A stretch of DNA of 64,000 bases from Flavobacterium sp. HJJ (GTDB lineage Bacteria; Bacteroidota; Bacteroidia; Flavobacteriales; Flavobacteriaceae). The stretch's first letter is position 1, and every line of letters starts with the position of its first letter. The notes below the pieces were generated by a model. It did not search any database and was not told the origin of the DNA. It was given only the letters and a program-made list of their open reading frames with translations. Below, in pieces: positions 1-9,180 of the stretch. The stretch spans positions 1 through 64,000 of the forward strand of contig NZ_JADKPR010000019.1 in NCBI RefSeq assembly GCF_015351475.1, written 5' to 3'. A program made the position numbers and the translations under genes.

Positions 1-1879
1 CTGTTCCAACAAAACCAGATAATGTACCTGCTGTTACTGTTCCTGATACTGCACTGCCGTCATATGCTTTTGATGCAATCACAGGTGCTGTAATAGTTAA
101 TGCTTTTGGTGTTATTGTTAATGTTACTGCCGAACGTGAAGCACTGACACATCCTGTTGTTGTATTTCTTGCTTCTGCATATACTGTATAAATACCAGCA
201 TTTATTCCAGTTGGTGCATATGTTGTTGTTCCTGACACGAGTGCAGTTCCTCCACTTAAGTTGGCATACCAGTCTATTGTTGATCCCGCACTTGTTGTTG
301 CGGATACTGTTGTTGTATTAGTTGTTTTATCATATACTTTAGTATTCCCAGTGGTTGACGCAACAGTTGGAATAGTATTATTAGTCAAAATAACTTCACT
401 TCTTGCAGTACAGGCACCATTTGTAATTGTCCAACGCAATGTTGCACTGGATCCTACAGGAACTCCAGTAACCCCAGAATTATATGACGCTGGAGTGGTT
501 ATAGTAGCTGTTCCGCTTACCAAACTCCAAGCACCTGTTCCAACTACCGCAGCATTTCCTGCAAGGGTAAAAGTAGCGGTATTACATTTGGCCTGATCTG
601 GTCCTGCATCTGCCGATGTTACGGTAGCACTCACTGTCAGCGTCGCTTCCTTAACAGGACTAGTAAAAGTCGTTGAACAATTCGTCGGTGCACTTGTGGT
701 TATTATACTTGTTATGCGTAATTTCTGGCCATTATTTGTAAAAAGTAAAGGTGCTGATGTAAAACTTCCTGCTCCTGATGCATTAGCAACGACTCCTGTT
801 ATTGCTGTTTGTGCAATGCCATTGATACTATAATTAATAGTTGAAGTACTGCCTGCTAACAAACCTGTTAAATTAATTAATGCGCCAGATCCAGTACAAG
901 CCGTTCCTGATTGTGTAGCTGCAGTCAAAGTCGGGTTTGGACTAATTATAAAACTCCCGTTCATAACTTTACAATCAGTAGATCCAACTATAGCCATTAC
1001 TGTATATGTACCCACTGCCGTTTGACTTCCGAAAGCAGTACTGGGAATAGCAGATCCTGTGCCAGGAACAAGTGTACCTACCTTTGTTGAACCATTAAGC
1101 ACTAATTGATAGCTAACTCCTACTTGAGAACCACTAAGTCCAATTGTAGCTGGAGTTCCCGAACAAACACTAGTCCCCGTAATATCATAAAGCGTTGGAT
1201 CAACAGAAGAAGTAAGTTGAATATTATCAAGAATCCAGTCATCTCCTCCGATTGTACCGTTACATGGTGCACTCGCAGTAGCAGTAATGCCTGAGGTTGT
1301 CGCTACAAACTCAAGATCTGCACTTGTTGCACCAGTCCATGATGGAATTGTGAGCGTTATTATACCTGAAGTTAAAGCACTTGCTGCTATTCCTGGCTTA
1401 CCTCCGCCTGCACCCGTACCTGTACCTCCTACTGTTATAGGAAATCCTGTTTGTGAGTAAGTTGTCCCTGTCCCGTAGACAATGATATCAGATGTAGTAA
1501 TGGTAGCATTATTTGCTGGATTTGTAATCCTCATATAAGTTACTCCTCCTATTTTTACATCAAGAGTAGCAGAGGTACCACACATCAATCTATCAGCATT
1601 CTGCCCTGTAATTTCAAAAGAAAGTGTTAGTGTCCCTCCTAGCAAACCATTAACAGTTTGTTTTAGCGATAAATCTGTTACACCGTCTTTGTCAATATAA
1701 ATTTTATCTTTAGCATAAGTCGCCTCATAATACCAGCCTGTAGTACTAGTCTGCAATGTCCAGCCAGTAGCGCCTCCAGTAAAATCTCCATTTTTAACGG
1801 TATTACAGTTTAACTGCCCAAACCCACTGGTCTGCAGCAACATCAATATTAAAAATGTAAATAGTAATTTTATTTTCAT
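1..1879 (-). CDS. Large secreted surface adhesin, N-terminal part (partial)
   Basis: The frame is open from ATG at 1879 to the left window edge, so about 626 codons are visible and the C-terminus is missing. The first ~21 residues (MKIKLLFTFLILMLL, ending near GFGQ) read as a Sec signal peptide. A beta-rich module starting NGDFTGGATGW follows. After it come several Ig/PKD-like repeats, one containing DAGPDQAKC and FTLAGNA. At the window edge is a PKALTITAP / AYDGSAVSGT stretch typical of MBG/YDG adhesin repeats. In Bacteroidetes such multi-repeat proteins normally end in a T9SS sorting signal, which is not visible here. A role as cell-surface adhesin is inferred from architecture only. A decayed copy of its first codons lies just upstream at 2084-2230. 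Confidence 0.8.
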   Translation of the reverse strand, partial: MKIKLLFTFLILMLLQTSGFGQLNCNTVKNGDFTGGATGWTLQTSTTGWYYEATYAKDKIYIDKDGVTDLSLKQTVNGLLGGTLTLSFEITGQNADRLMCGTSATLDVKIGGVTYMRITNPANNATITTSDIIVYGTGTTYSQTGFPITVGGTGTGAGGGKPGIAASALTSGIITLTIPSWTGATSADLEFVATTSGITATASAPCNGTIGGDDWILDNIQLTSSVDPTLYDITGTSVCSGTPATIGLSGSQVGVSYQLVLNGSTKVGTLVPGTGSAIPSTAFGSQTAVGTYTVMAIVGSTDCKVMNGSFIISPNPTLTAATQSGTACTGSGALINLTGLLAGSTSTINYSINGIAQTAITGVVANASGAGSFTSAPLLFTNNGQKLRITSIITTSAPTNCSTTFTSPVKEATLTVSATVTSADAGPDQAKCNTATFTLAGNAAVVGTGAWSLVSGTATITTPASYNSGVTGVPVGSSATLRWTITNGACTARSEVILTNNTIPTVASTTGNTKVYDKTTNTTTVSATTSAGSTIDWYANLSGGTALVSGTTTYAPTGINAGIYTVYAEARNTTTGCVSASRSAVTLTITPKALTITAPVIASKAYDGSAVSGTVTAGTLSGFVGT

Positions 1880-2083
1880 ATCATTGTTTTTTTGTGGTAT
1901 TATTATTTATTTTTTTTAATGAATTACCATGAGGCAGAGTCATTAAGGAATTCTTATGATTAAAAAACTGTATATTTTATAATCTTTTCAAAAACTAAAT
2001 GCCTTGATATTATAATTTGCTGTATCAAAAATATCTTTTCTAAAAAACAATAGTTTCTGTATTTCGATGAACGCACTTTTACT

Positions 2084-2230
2084 TTAGTTCAGTGCAAATT
2101 TTTCTGCGATAAAACTTGAAGCACATCCAGTAAAATCATCTCTCCTAACAACATTACAGCCTGACCGCCCAAACCCAATAGTTTGCAGTAATGTCAATAA
2201 TAAAAACGTAAAAAGTAATTTTAATCTCAT
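2084..2230 (-). pseudogene. Truncated copy of the adhesin 5' end (48 codons)
   Basis: ATG at 2230 opens a 48-codon frame that starts MRLKLLFTFLLLTLLQTIGF and ends at TAA 2086-2084. It matches the start of the neighbouring adhesin (MKIKLLFTFLILMLLQTSGF), including the following C-N-x-V and DFTG residues, and the DNA is also clearly similar. After about 36 codons the similarity stops and the frame runs into a stop. The simplest reading is the relic of a tandem duplication whose body was deleted. A signal-peptide-only small secreted peptide is possible but unlikely. Confidence 0.65.
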
Positions 2231-2831
2231 ATAATCGGGGGAATTATTTAATACAATAGAAGCTTAATTTCTTAAGCAAAAAATATTCATAACCCGAACT
2301 CCATATGGATCCGGATACGAATACTAATGATAATTTTTAGAAAAAAAGAAAATAAAGGCTAGCCAAAAGACAAAAGATTTACTGAATCTTCTCTTGTGCT
2401 ATATTGTTTGATTAAGTGATCAAACACAAACGTTATTATCAATTTTGATAAAATATAACAATAACTTTTACGCTTACTTATCTGGGGAGATAAAAAAGCA
2501 GCTGCAGTAAGTAACGTTTTATTCATACAATTTGGCTTTGGGGGTAAGTCTATTTTTCATTTTACAAACTCACAAAACTGTTTCTCTTTCTATTACATTC
2601 AAAACAGTTTCTATTTGTATCATGCTCTATCTATTCTAAACTAAACATAATTAATACGATACAAAACTAAACATTAAAAAAATAACAGCAATCATATTTT
2701 TCCAAAATCGTATAAAAATTTTAACAAAAAAAGACCTTTACTTTCAAAAAGATGAGAAAAGAGCAAAAAAAAGCCTCACCCTGAATTAACAAAATGAGGC
2801 TGATCGAAACTATATTTTTTTTAAATCCGCT
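2231..2831. other. Intergenic stretch without a recognisable gene
   Basis: AT-rich DNA between the relic and the next gene. Apart from the terminator at 2764-2801 I see no gene-like frame, tRNA or recognisable repeat. It may hold remains of the deleted adhesin copy, but I cannot align any. Confidence 0.5.
2764..2801 (-). terminator. Intrinsic terminator of the T9SS cargo gene
   Basis: Read on the minus strand, AGCCTCA pairs with TGAGGCT across a ~16-nt loop and is followed by a run of about eight T. It lies some 30 bases past the stop codon of the 2832-4421 gene. Confidence 0.75.
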
Positions 2832-4421
2832 TTATAAAATAACTTTACTGGTTGTCGATTTACCATTTTTAAGCTGTGTTTTTATAATTAACATTTGCTT
2901 CGCAACACCTAAATCGTTAATTACAAATTCTTTACTATTGATATTGTTTTTATTAAACAATTGTATTTGACCAAAACTATACACCGAAATCTCATCTATA
3001 GGAGCTCCCGCTGAGTTAATGGTTATCTGATTGTTATTAACTGAGACAAATACCGATTTTCCTTTTCCTCCATAAATCGTTTCAACAGATACTTCTGCTG
3101 GGACTTCTGGAACAATTACAACTGGTTCTGTTACAACCGGAACTGGTACTACGGGAATGGTTACCACTGGCTCAGTCACAACTGGAACTGGAACTTCTGG
3201 AGTAGTTACAACTGGTTCTGTCACAACCGGAACTGGAATTTCTGGAGTGGTTACTACTGGCTCGATCACAACTGGAACTGGAACTTCTGGAGTAGTTACA
3301 ACTGGTTCTGTCACAACCGGAACTGGAATTTCCGGAGTAGTTACCACTGGCTCGGTCACAACTGGAACTGGAACTTCCGGAGTAGTTACTACTGGTTCTG
3401 AAACTACTGGAACTGGAACTTCCGGAATAGTAACCACTGGCTCGGTCACAACCGGAACTGGAACTTCGGGAGTAGTTACAACTGGTTCGGTCACAACTGG
3501 AACTGGAACTTCGGGAGTAGTTACAACTGGCTCGGTCACAACTGGAACTGGAACTTCTGGAACAGTTACAACTGGTTCTGTTACAACCGGAACTGGAACT
3601 TCCGGAGTAGTTACAACTGGGTCTGTCACAACTGGAATTGGAACTTCGGGAACAGTTACCACTGGCTCGGTCACAACTGGAACAGTTACAACTGGAACAG
3701 TTACAACTGGTTCTGTTACAACCGGAACTGGAACTTCGGGAGTGGTTACAACTGGCACAGTCACAACTGGAACTGGAACTTCGGGAGTGGTTACTACTGG
3801 TTCTGTCACCACAGTCACAATTGGCTCGATAGGAGGAGCCGGCGCTACTGGTGCATTAATATAAAGCAGTACAAAACGGTCATTAAATCGGCCAATCAGT
3901 GTTGTAAAACTATAAGCACCGCTTTTCAAATTATGAATAGTACCTGTGGTTAAATCTTTAAGAAAAATATCCTGAGTAACAAAGAGACCGTCTACATGAT
4001 CTATACTGATTTCAAATGTACCTCCCATAGTCGATTTATAACCCAACGGAACTTCATCAGTTGTTACAAATGGCAGACCTCTTCCTTGTATGGTCAAATT
4101 TTTACCTCCGTTAATACTGTAAAAATCAACATAAGGATTCGAATCCAAAGTAACAGCATCATACAATTTATCCCAGCCATTGGTTGCTCCTGTAACATAA
4201 CCAATTAACTGCTGTTTAAAAGCTCCTTCAGCATTAGAAAAATTCAGCCAGATTCTATTTCTTTCTATAACTGCCTTTTTTGAAACAGATGAATTTATAA
4301 AATCTGTACGCTCCAGCTTAACATCCCTATTACCTGCCGAAGCTTTTGTATTTATTTCTTTTCCGAAAGAAGTTTGTGAAATTAATAAAAGACTGCACAT
4401 AAAAAGTAAAATTGTTTTCAT
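2832..4421 (-). CDS. T9SS type C cargo protein with proline-rich repeat linker
   Basis: A 529-residue secreted protein. Residues 1-20 form a signal peptide (LLFMCSLLLISQTSFG). Residues ~55-190 (WLNFSNAEGAFKQQLIGY, VDFYSINGGKNLTIQGRGLP, GTFEISIDHVDGLF, NDRFVLLY) match the conserved module that precedes the type C sorting signal in flavobacterial secreted proteins. Residues ~450-529 (NNQITINSAGAPIDEISVYS, LIIKTQLKNGK) look like the type C sorting domain itself, directing T9SS export and surface attachment. Between them lies an extended linker of ~15-residue repeats (PEVPVPVVTEPVVTT), about 250 residues long. No catalytic domain is present, so it may be a surface or spacer protein. The repeat makes the opposite strand look coding; that frame is rejected. 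Confidence 0.85.
   Translation of the reverse strand: MKTILLFMCSLLLISQTSFGKEINTKASAGNRDVKLERTDFINSSVSKKAVIERNRIWLNFSNAEGAFKQQLIGYVTGATNGWDKLYDAVTLDSNPYVDFYSINGGKNLTIQGRGLPFVTTDEVPLGYKSTMGGTFEISIDHVDGLFVTQDIFLKDLTTGTIHNLKSGAYSFTTLIGRFNDRFVLLYINAPVAPAPPIEPIVTVVTEPVVTTPEVPVPVVTVPVVTTPEVPVPVVTEPVVTVPVVTVPVVTEPVVTVPEVPIPVVTDPVVTTPEVPVPVVTEPVVTVPEVPVPVVTEPVVTTPEVPVPVVTEPVVTTPEVPVPVVTEPVVTIPEVPVPVVSEPVVTTPEVPVPVVTEPVVTTPEIPVPVVTEPVVTTPEVPVPVVIEPVVTTPEIPVPVVTEPVVTTPEVPVPVVTEPVVTIPVVPVPVVTEPVVIVPEVPAEVSVETIYGGKGKSVFVSVNNNQITINSAGAPIDEISVYSFGQIQLFNKNNINSKEFVINDLGVAKQMLIIKTQLKNGKSTTSKVIL
3108..3832 (-). repeat. 45-bp coding tandem repeat (Pro-Val-Thr linker)
   Basis: Roughly 15 or more copies of a 45-bp unit encode variants of PEVPVPVVTEPVVTT. 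Units differ by synonymous and a few replacement changes (T/V/I before PE, E/D/V before PVV). Shorter units near 3680-3715 break the period. The array stays in frame throughout. Copy number may vary by slippage or recombination. Confidence 0.9.
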
Positions 4422-5151
4422 AAGGATAGGGTGTTAAATTTTGAACTTTTTTCAATTAATCATCTAAATAGGAAATTTGTTATTCTGTAATCAAAATCAT
4501 ACTCTAATTTAAAGAATAAATTTGAAAAAACAGAAGAAAAGCATATTTAATCGATGAAAAACACTTTTTTTTTAATATAGTAATACTAAGCCTACAAAAA
4601 TAAATAATTAAGTTAGAAAAAATAAATTTGACGTAAATCAGATATGATTTTTATTATCAGACAATTAAATTATTACCAGTCATTTTATAAATTTCACAAA
4701 AAAGAGGCTTAAATATTTTGAAAAACAAAACCAATACGCGCTGAATCCGTAAGCTTAATTTTGCATAGACTTAATTTGAAGTTTTTTATTTACAGCAAAT
4801 AAAAGAATATGACTGTCCACAAATAATACAATGTCTTTTTTTCCTGCTGATTACACAGATTCTCAAAGATTTCATTACTATTTTTTTAAAATCTGTGTAA
4901 ATATTTTTAATCTGTAGCTAATTCGATCTTTTTGGCAGTAGTTAAGGATAATCATATATATAAAAGAAAGACTCTAATAGATAAACCTTTTGTAAAATTT
5001 CAATCAGCAAAATTATTAAGGGATAAATTAGAACGCGCTAAATAGAATTTTATCTATTTCTATGAGCAATAAAAATTAGTAAACAATGTGAAAGCAACAT
5101 CTTCAGGAAAAAATTATTTTTGTTTGATATAACCAAAAACTTTTATCCTCA
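4422..5151. other. Intergenic region carrying a MITE-like element
   Basis: A 730-bp gene-free stretch between divergent genes. It holds one copy of a ~147-bp inverted-repeat element (4809-4955). The rest is AT-rich, with no frame that looks real and no clear promoter consensus. Confidence 0.6.
4809..4955. mobile_element. MITE-like element, family 1, copy 1
   Basis: The ends are inverted (ATGACTGTCCA at 4809-4819, AGGATAATCAT at 4945-4955). Inside is a second inverted pair (ATTACACAGATT and AAATCTGTGTAA). It aligns along its whole length with 50258-50405 (147 versus 148 bp), including CTGATTACACAGATTCTCA. It codes for nothing. This copy is more diverged than the other. Confidence 0.65.
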
Positions 5152-5628
5152 ATGAAAGAAGTCTATTCCCTCAAAGATGCCATTCAAAAAATAGAGCATT
5201 ACTGTGCCTATCAGGAGCGATGCCATGAGGAAGTTGTATCCAAATTATGGAGCATGAAATTGGATCAAAACGAAATAGACCAAGCCATAGTACATCTCAT
5301 TGAGCATAATTTCCTAAACGAGGCGCGGTTTGCCTGCAGTTTTGCCAGAGGAAAACACCGTATCAAACATTGGGGTAAAATCCGGATTACTAATGAATTG
5401 AAACTGCGCAGCATCAATCAGACGCTGATTAATCTTGCTCTAAAAGAAATTGAACCCGAAGAATACATTGCCACATTTGAAGAACTAGCCGAAAGAAACT
5501 GGAGCTCTATTTCTGAAAAAAATGTTTTGAAGAAAAGAAAAAAATTCTGCGATTATATGCTGCGCCGTGGCTTTGAAAGCAGTTTGATTTATGATAAGGT
5601 GAAAGAATTGGAAAGAAGTGAGCAGTAA
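5152..5628 (+). CDS. recX: Regulatory protein RecX
   Basis: A 158-residue RecX-family protein, which in other bacteria binds RecA filaments and tunes recombinase activity. Three-helix RecX repeats are visible: residues ~8-55 (ALKKIEHYCAYQERCHEEVV-like start, then EIDQAIVHLIEHNFLNEARF, the most diagnostic stretch), ~56-105 (SFARGKHRIKHWGKIRI, ALKEI) and a C-terminal repeat ending MLRRGFESSLIYDKVK. The length fits short Bacteroidetes RecX. It stands alone and recA is not in this window. No Shine-Dalgarno sequence is evident. Confidence 0.92.
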   Translation: MKEVYSLKDAIQKIEHYCAYQERCHEEVVSKLWSMKLDQNEIDQAIVHLIEHNFLNEARFACSFARGKHRIKHWGKIRITNELKLRSINQTLINLALKEIEPEEYIATFEELAERNWSSISEKNVLKKRKKFCDYMLRRGFESSLIYDKVKELERSEQ

Positions 5629-5792
5629 TCAGTTTATTAGTAATCAGTCAAAAATGGAGTAAGAATCAAGTCTGTCAATCTCTTTTTAAAATTTTAATCT
5701 TTAAAGCACCTAAGCTTGTTAAGTTATGGGATTTTAAAAAATCAGTGTCAATTGGTATAATCTGTGCTAAAAAAATTTACTCATTTAACTCA

Positions 5793-6947
5793 TTAAATAC
5801 TCAACAGAACGCTCACCGCATTCCCGCCAAAACCAACCGCATTGACCAAAACTTTCTTTATTGGTTTCGTCTGTTTTTGCGCTTCCGCAAAAGGAACTCC
5901 GATAAACTCATTGTGCTGCATCATCAAAATAGCCATTTCCATACTCAAAATACCTGAAGCTCCAAAAGTATGTCCGATTTTCCATTTGTTAGTAGTCAAT
6001 AATGGAATGCTTTCGCCGAAGATTTTTTCAATCGCTCTATACTCTGTCAAATCACCTTTTATGGTTCCCGGTGCATGCATTACGATGGCATCAACTTCGG
6101 AAACATTACTATTCTGCAAAGCCATTTTCATTGATTTCTGAAAACAGACAGCTTCAGCCGATATCGAAATATTATGCTCCAAAATTTCAGTAGCATAACC
6201 AATGCCTTCAATAAAAGCAATGGCATTCTCTTTTTTACCGATTTCAAGACAGCATACTCCAGCGCCTTCGCCCAAAATCATGGTGTTTAGTTTTTTGTCC
6301 AAATCCAAAGCTCGGTTTGGATATTTTTCATCACTTTTGGAGTAGATTTTCAAAGCACGCATCTGACCGATAGTAAAATCTGTCAAAGGAGCTTCACTTC
6401 CTCCGACCAAAAATTTATCAGCCATTCCGGCTCTTAACCAGGCAACACCATTAAGAACGGCATGCAAAGCCGTCGAACAGGTAATAGAATGTGAAATCTC
6501 AGGTCCTGTACTTTGCAGATCATGCGCGACCCAAGAGGAAATATTCCCCAAAGTAGTTGTTGGCGATGCCAAAGTCTGTGCTTTTCCAGTCTCCAAATAC
6601 TCCTGAAAATGTTTTTCAAACAAATCGGTAGCACCCCGTGAAGAACCAATGTTGATTCCGAATTCATCTCCTTGTGTCCAGCCGGCTTTTTCAATTGCTT
6701 TGCGGGAAGCTGCCATCGCAAACAAAACAGATTGATCTAAAGATTTATATTTTATATCTGATTGCTGCAGATTTTCAATTTCAGCTAACGAATCAGCATC
6801 AAGAACAGCTACAGCCGTATTCTGATGGTCCAAAAACTGAGTAGAAAAACATGGATTTTCGGAAAGGTAATTTTCCCAGATCGTTTCAGATGAATTTCCC
6901 AGAGACGAAATGGAAGCTATGGCTGTTATGGAGATAATTTGTGACAA
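5793..6947 (-). CDS. Beta-ketoacyl synthase of the biotin cluster
   Basis: A 384-residue condensing enzyme of the KAS I/II (FabB/FabF) family. The catalytic triad is visible: Cys157 in SITCSTALHA, His291 in HAPGTIKGD (normally HGTGT), and His326 in KIGHTFGASG, preceded by the conserved lysine. GEGAG (226-230) is also conserved. It is somewhat shorter than typical FabF (~413). It is last in the bioD-bioA-KS order, 110 bp after bioA, so it probably works in making or elongating the pimeloyl precursor rather than in bulk fatty-acid synthesis. That role is inferred from position. The HAPGT variant distinguishes it from housekeeping FabF. Confidence 0.88.
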   Translation of the reverse strand: MSQIISITAIASISSLGNSSETIWENYLSENPCFSTQFLDHQNTAVAVLDADSLAEIENLQQSDIKYKSLDQSVLFAMAASRKAIEKAGWTQGDEFGINIGSSRGATDLFEKHFQEYLETGKAQTLASPTTTLGNISSWVAHDLQSTGPEISHSITCSTALHAVLNGVAWLRAGMADKFLVGGSEAPLTDFTIGQMRALKIYSKSDEKYPNRALDLDKKLNTMILGEGAGVCCLEIGKKENAIAFIEGIGYATEILEHNISISAEAVCFQKSMKMALQNSNVSEVDAIVMHAPGTIKGDLTEYRAIEKIFGESIPLLTTNKWKIGHTFGASGILSMEMAILMMQHNEFIGVPFAEAQKQTKPIKKVLVNAVGFGGNAVSVLLSI

Positions 6948-7057
6948 AATATTATATTCTGATTTAATCGCAAAGGTCGGAAAGTTTTAGGCAAAGTCTG
7001 CAAAATAATTAAACATCTGTGCAAATCCGTTTAACCCATCAAATCCGCGGGTAATAA

Positions 7058-8329
7058 CTAAACTATTTCCAAAGCATTTACGACCACTTCATACACTTTA
7101 TCCAATTGTACATCAGTAATTACATATGGTGGTAAAATATAAACAATATTCCCAACAGGTCTCAAAATCACACCATTTTCAATAAAAAAATCGTAAAGCT
7201 TGTTACGTAGCGTTCCATAATAACTCGCCGAAGTTTCTGTTTTTATTTCCAATGCAAAAATAACGCCCAGCACTCTAGTTGTAGTAACCATCGGATGGCT
7301 TTCAGTCTTTTTTTGAAATTCTAAATGTCTCTTATGAATTCGGATTAAATTTTGCTGCATTTCTTCGGTTTCGAGCAAAGATAAACTAGCCAATGCGGCA
7401 GCACAGCCAGTAGGATTAGCGGTAAAAGTATGTCCGTGGAATAATGCCTTATTGATATCCTCGTCATAAAAAGCATCAAAAAGATCTTGGGTAAAAGTAG
7501 TAATTGCCATCGGGATGGTTCCGCCTGTCAATGCTTTGGAGAGACACATCATATCTGGCTTTAGTTCCAAATAATCGCAGGCAAATGTTTTTCCGGTTTT
7601 GCCGAAACCTGTCATCACTTCGTCTGCTATTGTTAGCACATCATTATCTTGGCAGATTTGAAGCAGTTGATCTAATGTTTCGGGTTCATACATTACCATT
7701 CCGGCCGCTCCCTGCACCAAAGGTTCAAATATGAATCCAGCACAATTGTTATTTTTAATTACTTCGCGAAGGATATCAAAACTTAGCTGTTCCTGACCTT
7801 TCACAGGAACCGGAATCCTAACGACATCTATAAACATCCCTTGGAAAGCTTGCGTATAAAACGAAATTCCGCTTGCAGCCATAGCGGCAAAAGTATCGCC
7901 ATGAAAAGCATTTTCAAAAGCAATAATCGTTGTCTTTTTTTCACCTTTATTGTAAAAATACTGCAAAGCCACTTTAATCGCTACTTCAACCGAGGTCGAA
8001 CCGTTATCTGAAAAAAAGATTTTCTTTTGATTATTTGGCAAAATGGTCATCAATCTTTCAGCCAAAATAATAGCAGGTTCATGAGTAAATCCGCCAAACA
8101 ATACATGTTCCAAAGTGGTTAACTGCTTGTAAATTGCATCGGCAATGAATTTGTTGGAGTGTCCAAATGGATTAATCCACCATGAAGCGATGGCATCAAC
8201 ATATTCTTTATTGTTTTCGTCCCAAAGTAATGCTCCTTCTCCTTTAGTTATCGCAATGGGAATTGCTGCTGTTTTGTGCTGCGTATATGGATGCCAAAGA
8301 TACTGGCTGTCTTTTTCGATTAAAGTCAT
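7058..8329 (-). CDS. bioA: Adenosylmethionine-8-amino-7-oxononanoate transaminase
   Basis: A 423-residue class III PLP aminotransferase. It converts 7-keto-8-aminopelargonate (KAPA) to 7,8-diaminopelargonate, using S-adenosylmethionine as amino donor, in biotin synthesis. Diagnostic residues: LWHPYTQ near the N-terminus, SWWINPFGHSN (49-59), ADEVMTGFGKTG (235-246) with PLP-binding Asp236, and Schiff-base Lys265 in LSKALTGG. Length matches BioA. It sits between bioD (97-bp gap) and the ketoacyl synthase (110-bp gap) on the same strand, suggesting a loose operon. Confidence 0.97.
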   Translation of the reverse strand: MTLIEKDSQYLWHPYTQHKTAAIPIAITKGEGALLWDENNKEYVDAIASWWINPFGHSNKFIADAIYKQLTTLEHVLFGGFTHEPAIILAERLMTILPNNQKKIFFSDNGSTSVEVAIKVALQYFYNKGEKKTTIIAFENAFHGDTFAAMAASGISFYTQAFQGMFIDVVRIPVPVKGQEQLSFDILREVIKNNNCAGFIFEPLVQGAAGMVMYEPETLDQLLQICQDNDVLTIADEVMTGFGKTGKTFACDYLELKPDMMCLSKALTGGTIPMAITTFTQDLFDAFYDEDINKALFHGHTFTANPTGCAAALASLSLLETEEMQQNLIRIHKRHLEFQKKTESHPMVTTTRVLGVIFALEIKTETSASYYGTLRNKLYDFFIENGVILRPVGNIVYILPPYVITDVQLDKVYEVVVNALEIV

Positions 8330-8426
8330 TTGATTTCAGATTATTGATTAACGATTTATGATTTTAGATTGGTATTACAAACAAATCGTTAGAACTTAGT
8401 ATTGATTTTTGACATTGATCTTGTCA

Positions 8427-9044
8427 TTATAATTGTAAAAGTTGATCACGAAACCTATCTGCATATTCTTTGATAACATTTTTATCAAAATAAGGCTCCT
8501 GTTCTATTCTACCGATACATTTGAGGCGTGTTTTATTCAGAATAATAGATTCAGTAGATTTATTTTCATCTCCCGAAAAAACAATTCCTCCTATCGCTAT
8601 TTTACGATTAAGCAAAGATTCAATTGTAAGTAAGGTATGATTAATACTTCCCAGATAATGTCTTGACACCACAATCACTTTATAATCGTACTGAATCAAA
8701 TCAATAACGCATTCTGAATCGTTCAATGGAACAAAAATACCTCCTGCTCCTTCTATAACCAGATGGTTATCAGTTTTCGGTTCTTTTATTTTCTGCAAAT
8801 CAATAACAACGCCATCAATTTCTGCAGCAAGGTGCGGACTTGCAGGTGCATTTAATGCATATGCATTCGCATGAAATTTTGACTGGGTATTAGAGACATA
8901 AGATTCTACCTTATGGCTATCAGAATTATCCAAATCACCTGCTTGGATTGGCTTCCAGTAATCAGCCTCGAGAGCTTCGACAATAATAGCTGAGGCAATG
9001 GTCTTGCCTACATCAGTAGAAATTCCTGTAATGAATAGTTTCAT
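8427..9044 (-). CDS. bioD: Dethiobiotin synthetase
   Basis: A 205-residue P-loop enzyme that closes the ureido ring of dethiobiotin from diaminopelargonate, CO2 and ATP. The P-loop GISTDVGKT is at residues 7-15, the substrate-binding WKPIQAG follows near 31-37, and VIEGAGGIFVPLN provides the second conserved strand. Length is normal for the family. It appears to be the first gene of the bioD-bioA-KS unit, because a terminator (9142-9172) separates it from the upstream sigma-factor operon. Confidence 0.96.
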   Translation of the reverse strand: MKLFITGISTDVGKTIASAIIVEALEADYWKPIQAGDLDNSDSHKVESYVSNTQSKFHANAYALNAPASPHLAAEIDGVVIDLQKIKEPKTDNHLVIEGAGGIFVPLNDSECVIDLIQYDYKVIVVSRHYLGSINHTLLTIESLLNRKIAIGGIVFSGDENKSTESIILNKTRLKCIGRIEQEPYFDKNVIKEYADRFRDQLLQL

Positions 9045-9141
9045 AGATTTTTATTTCGCAAAGTTTTAAATTACTCTTCGCATATCATCTTGTTTTTTGT
9101 GAATCTTTGAGTTATACTATTTAGAAGCACAAAAATACCAA

Positions 9142-9172
9142 TAAAAAAACAAACCCATCATTGCAATGGGTT
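9142..9172 (-). terminator. Intrinsic terminator after the sigma-factor operon
   Basis: On the minus strand AACCCAT pairs with ATGGGTT across a short loop, followed by a T-rich run. It lies directly after the stop codon of the 9181-9789 gene and separates that operon from bioD. Confidence 0.7.
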
Positions 9173-9180
9173 ACGTTTTA

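Noticed and set aside
3108..3832. CRISPR-like regular repeats
   Set aside because: Units are contiguous, without unique spacers, and code in frame for a proline-rich linker.
3157..3864. 235-codon plus-strand frame (TTGTGTSGVV-type repeats) opposite the T9SS cargo gene
   Set aside because: It is the mirror of the 45-bp coding repeat. The minus-strand frame has a signal peptide and conserved flanking domains; this one has neither.
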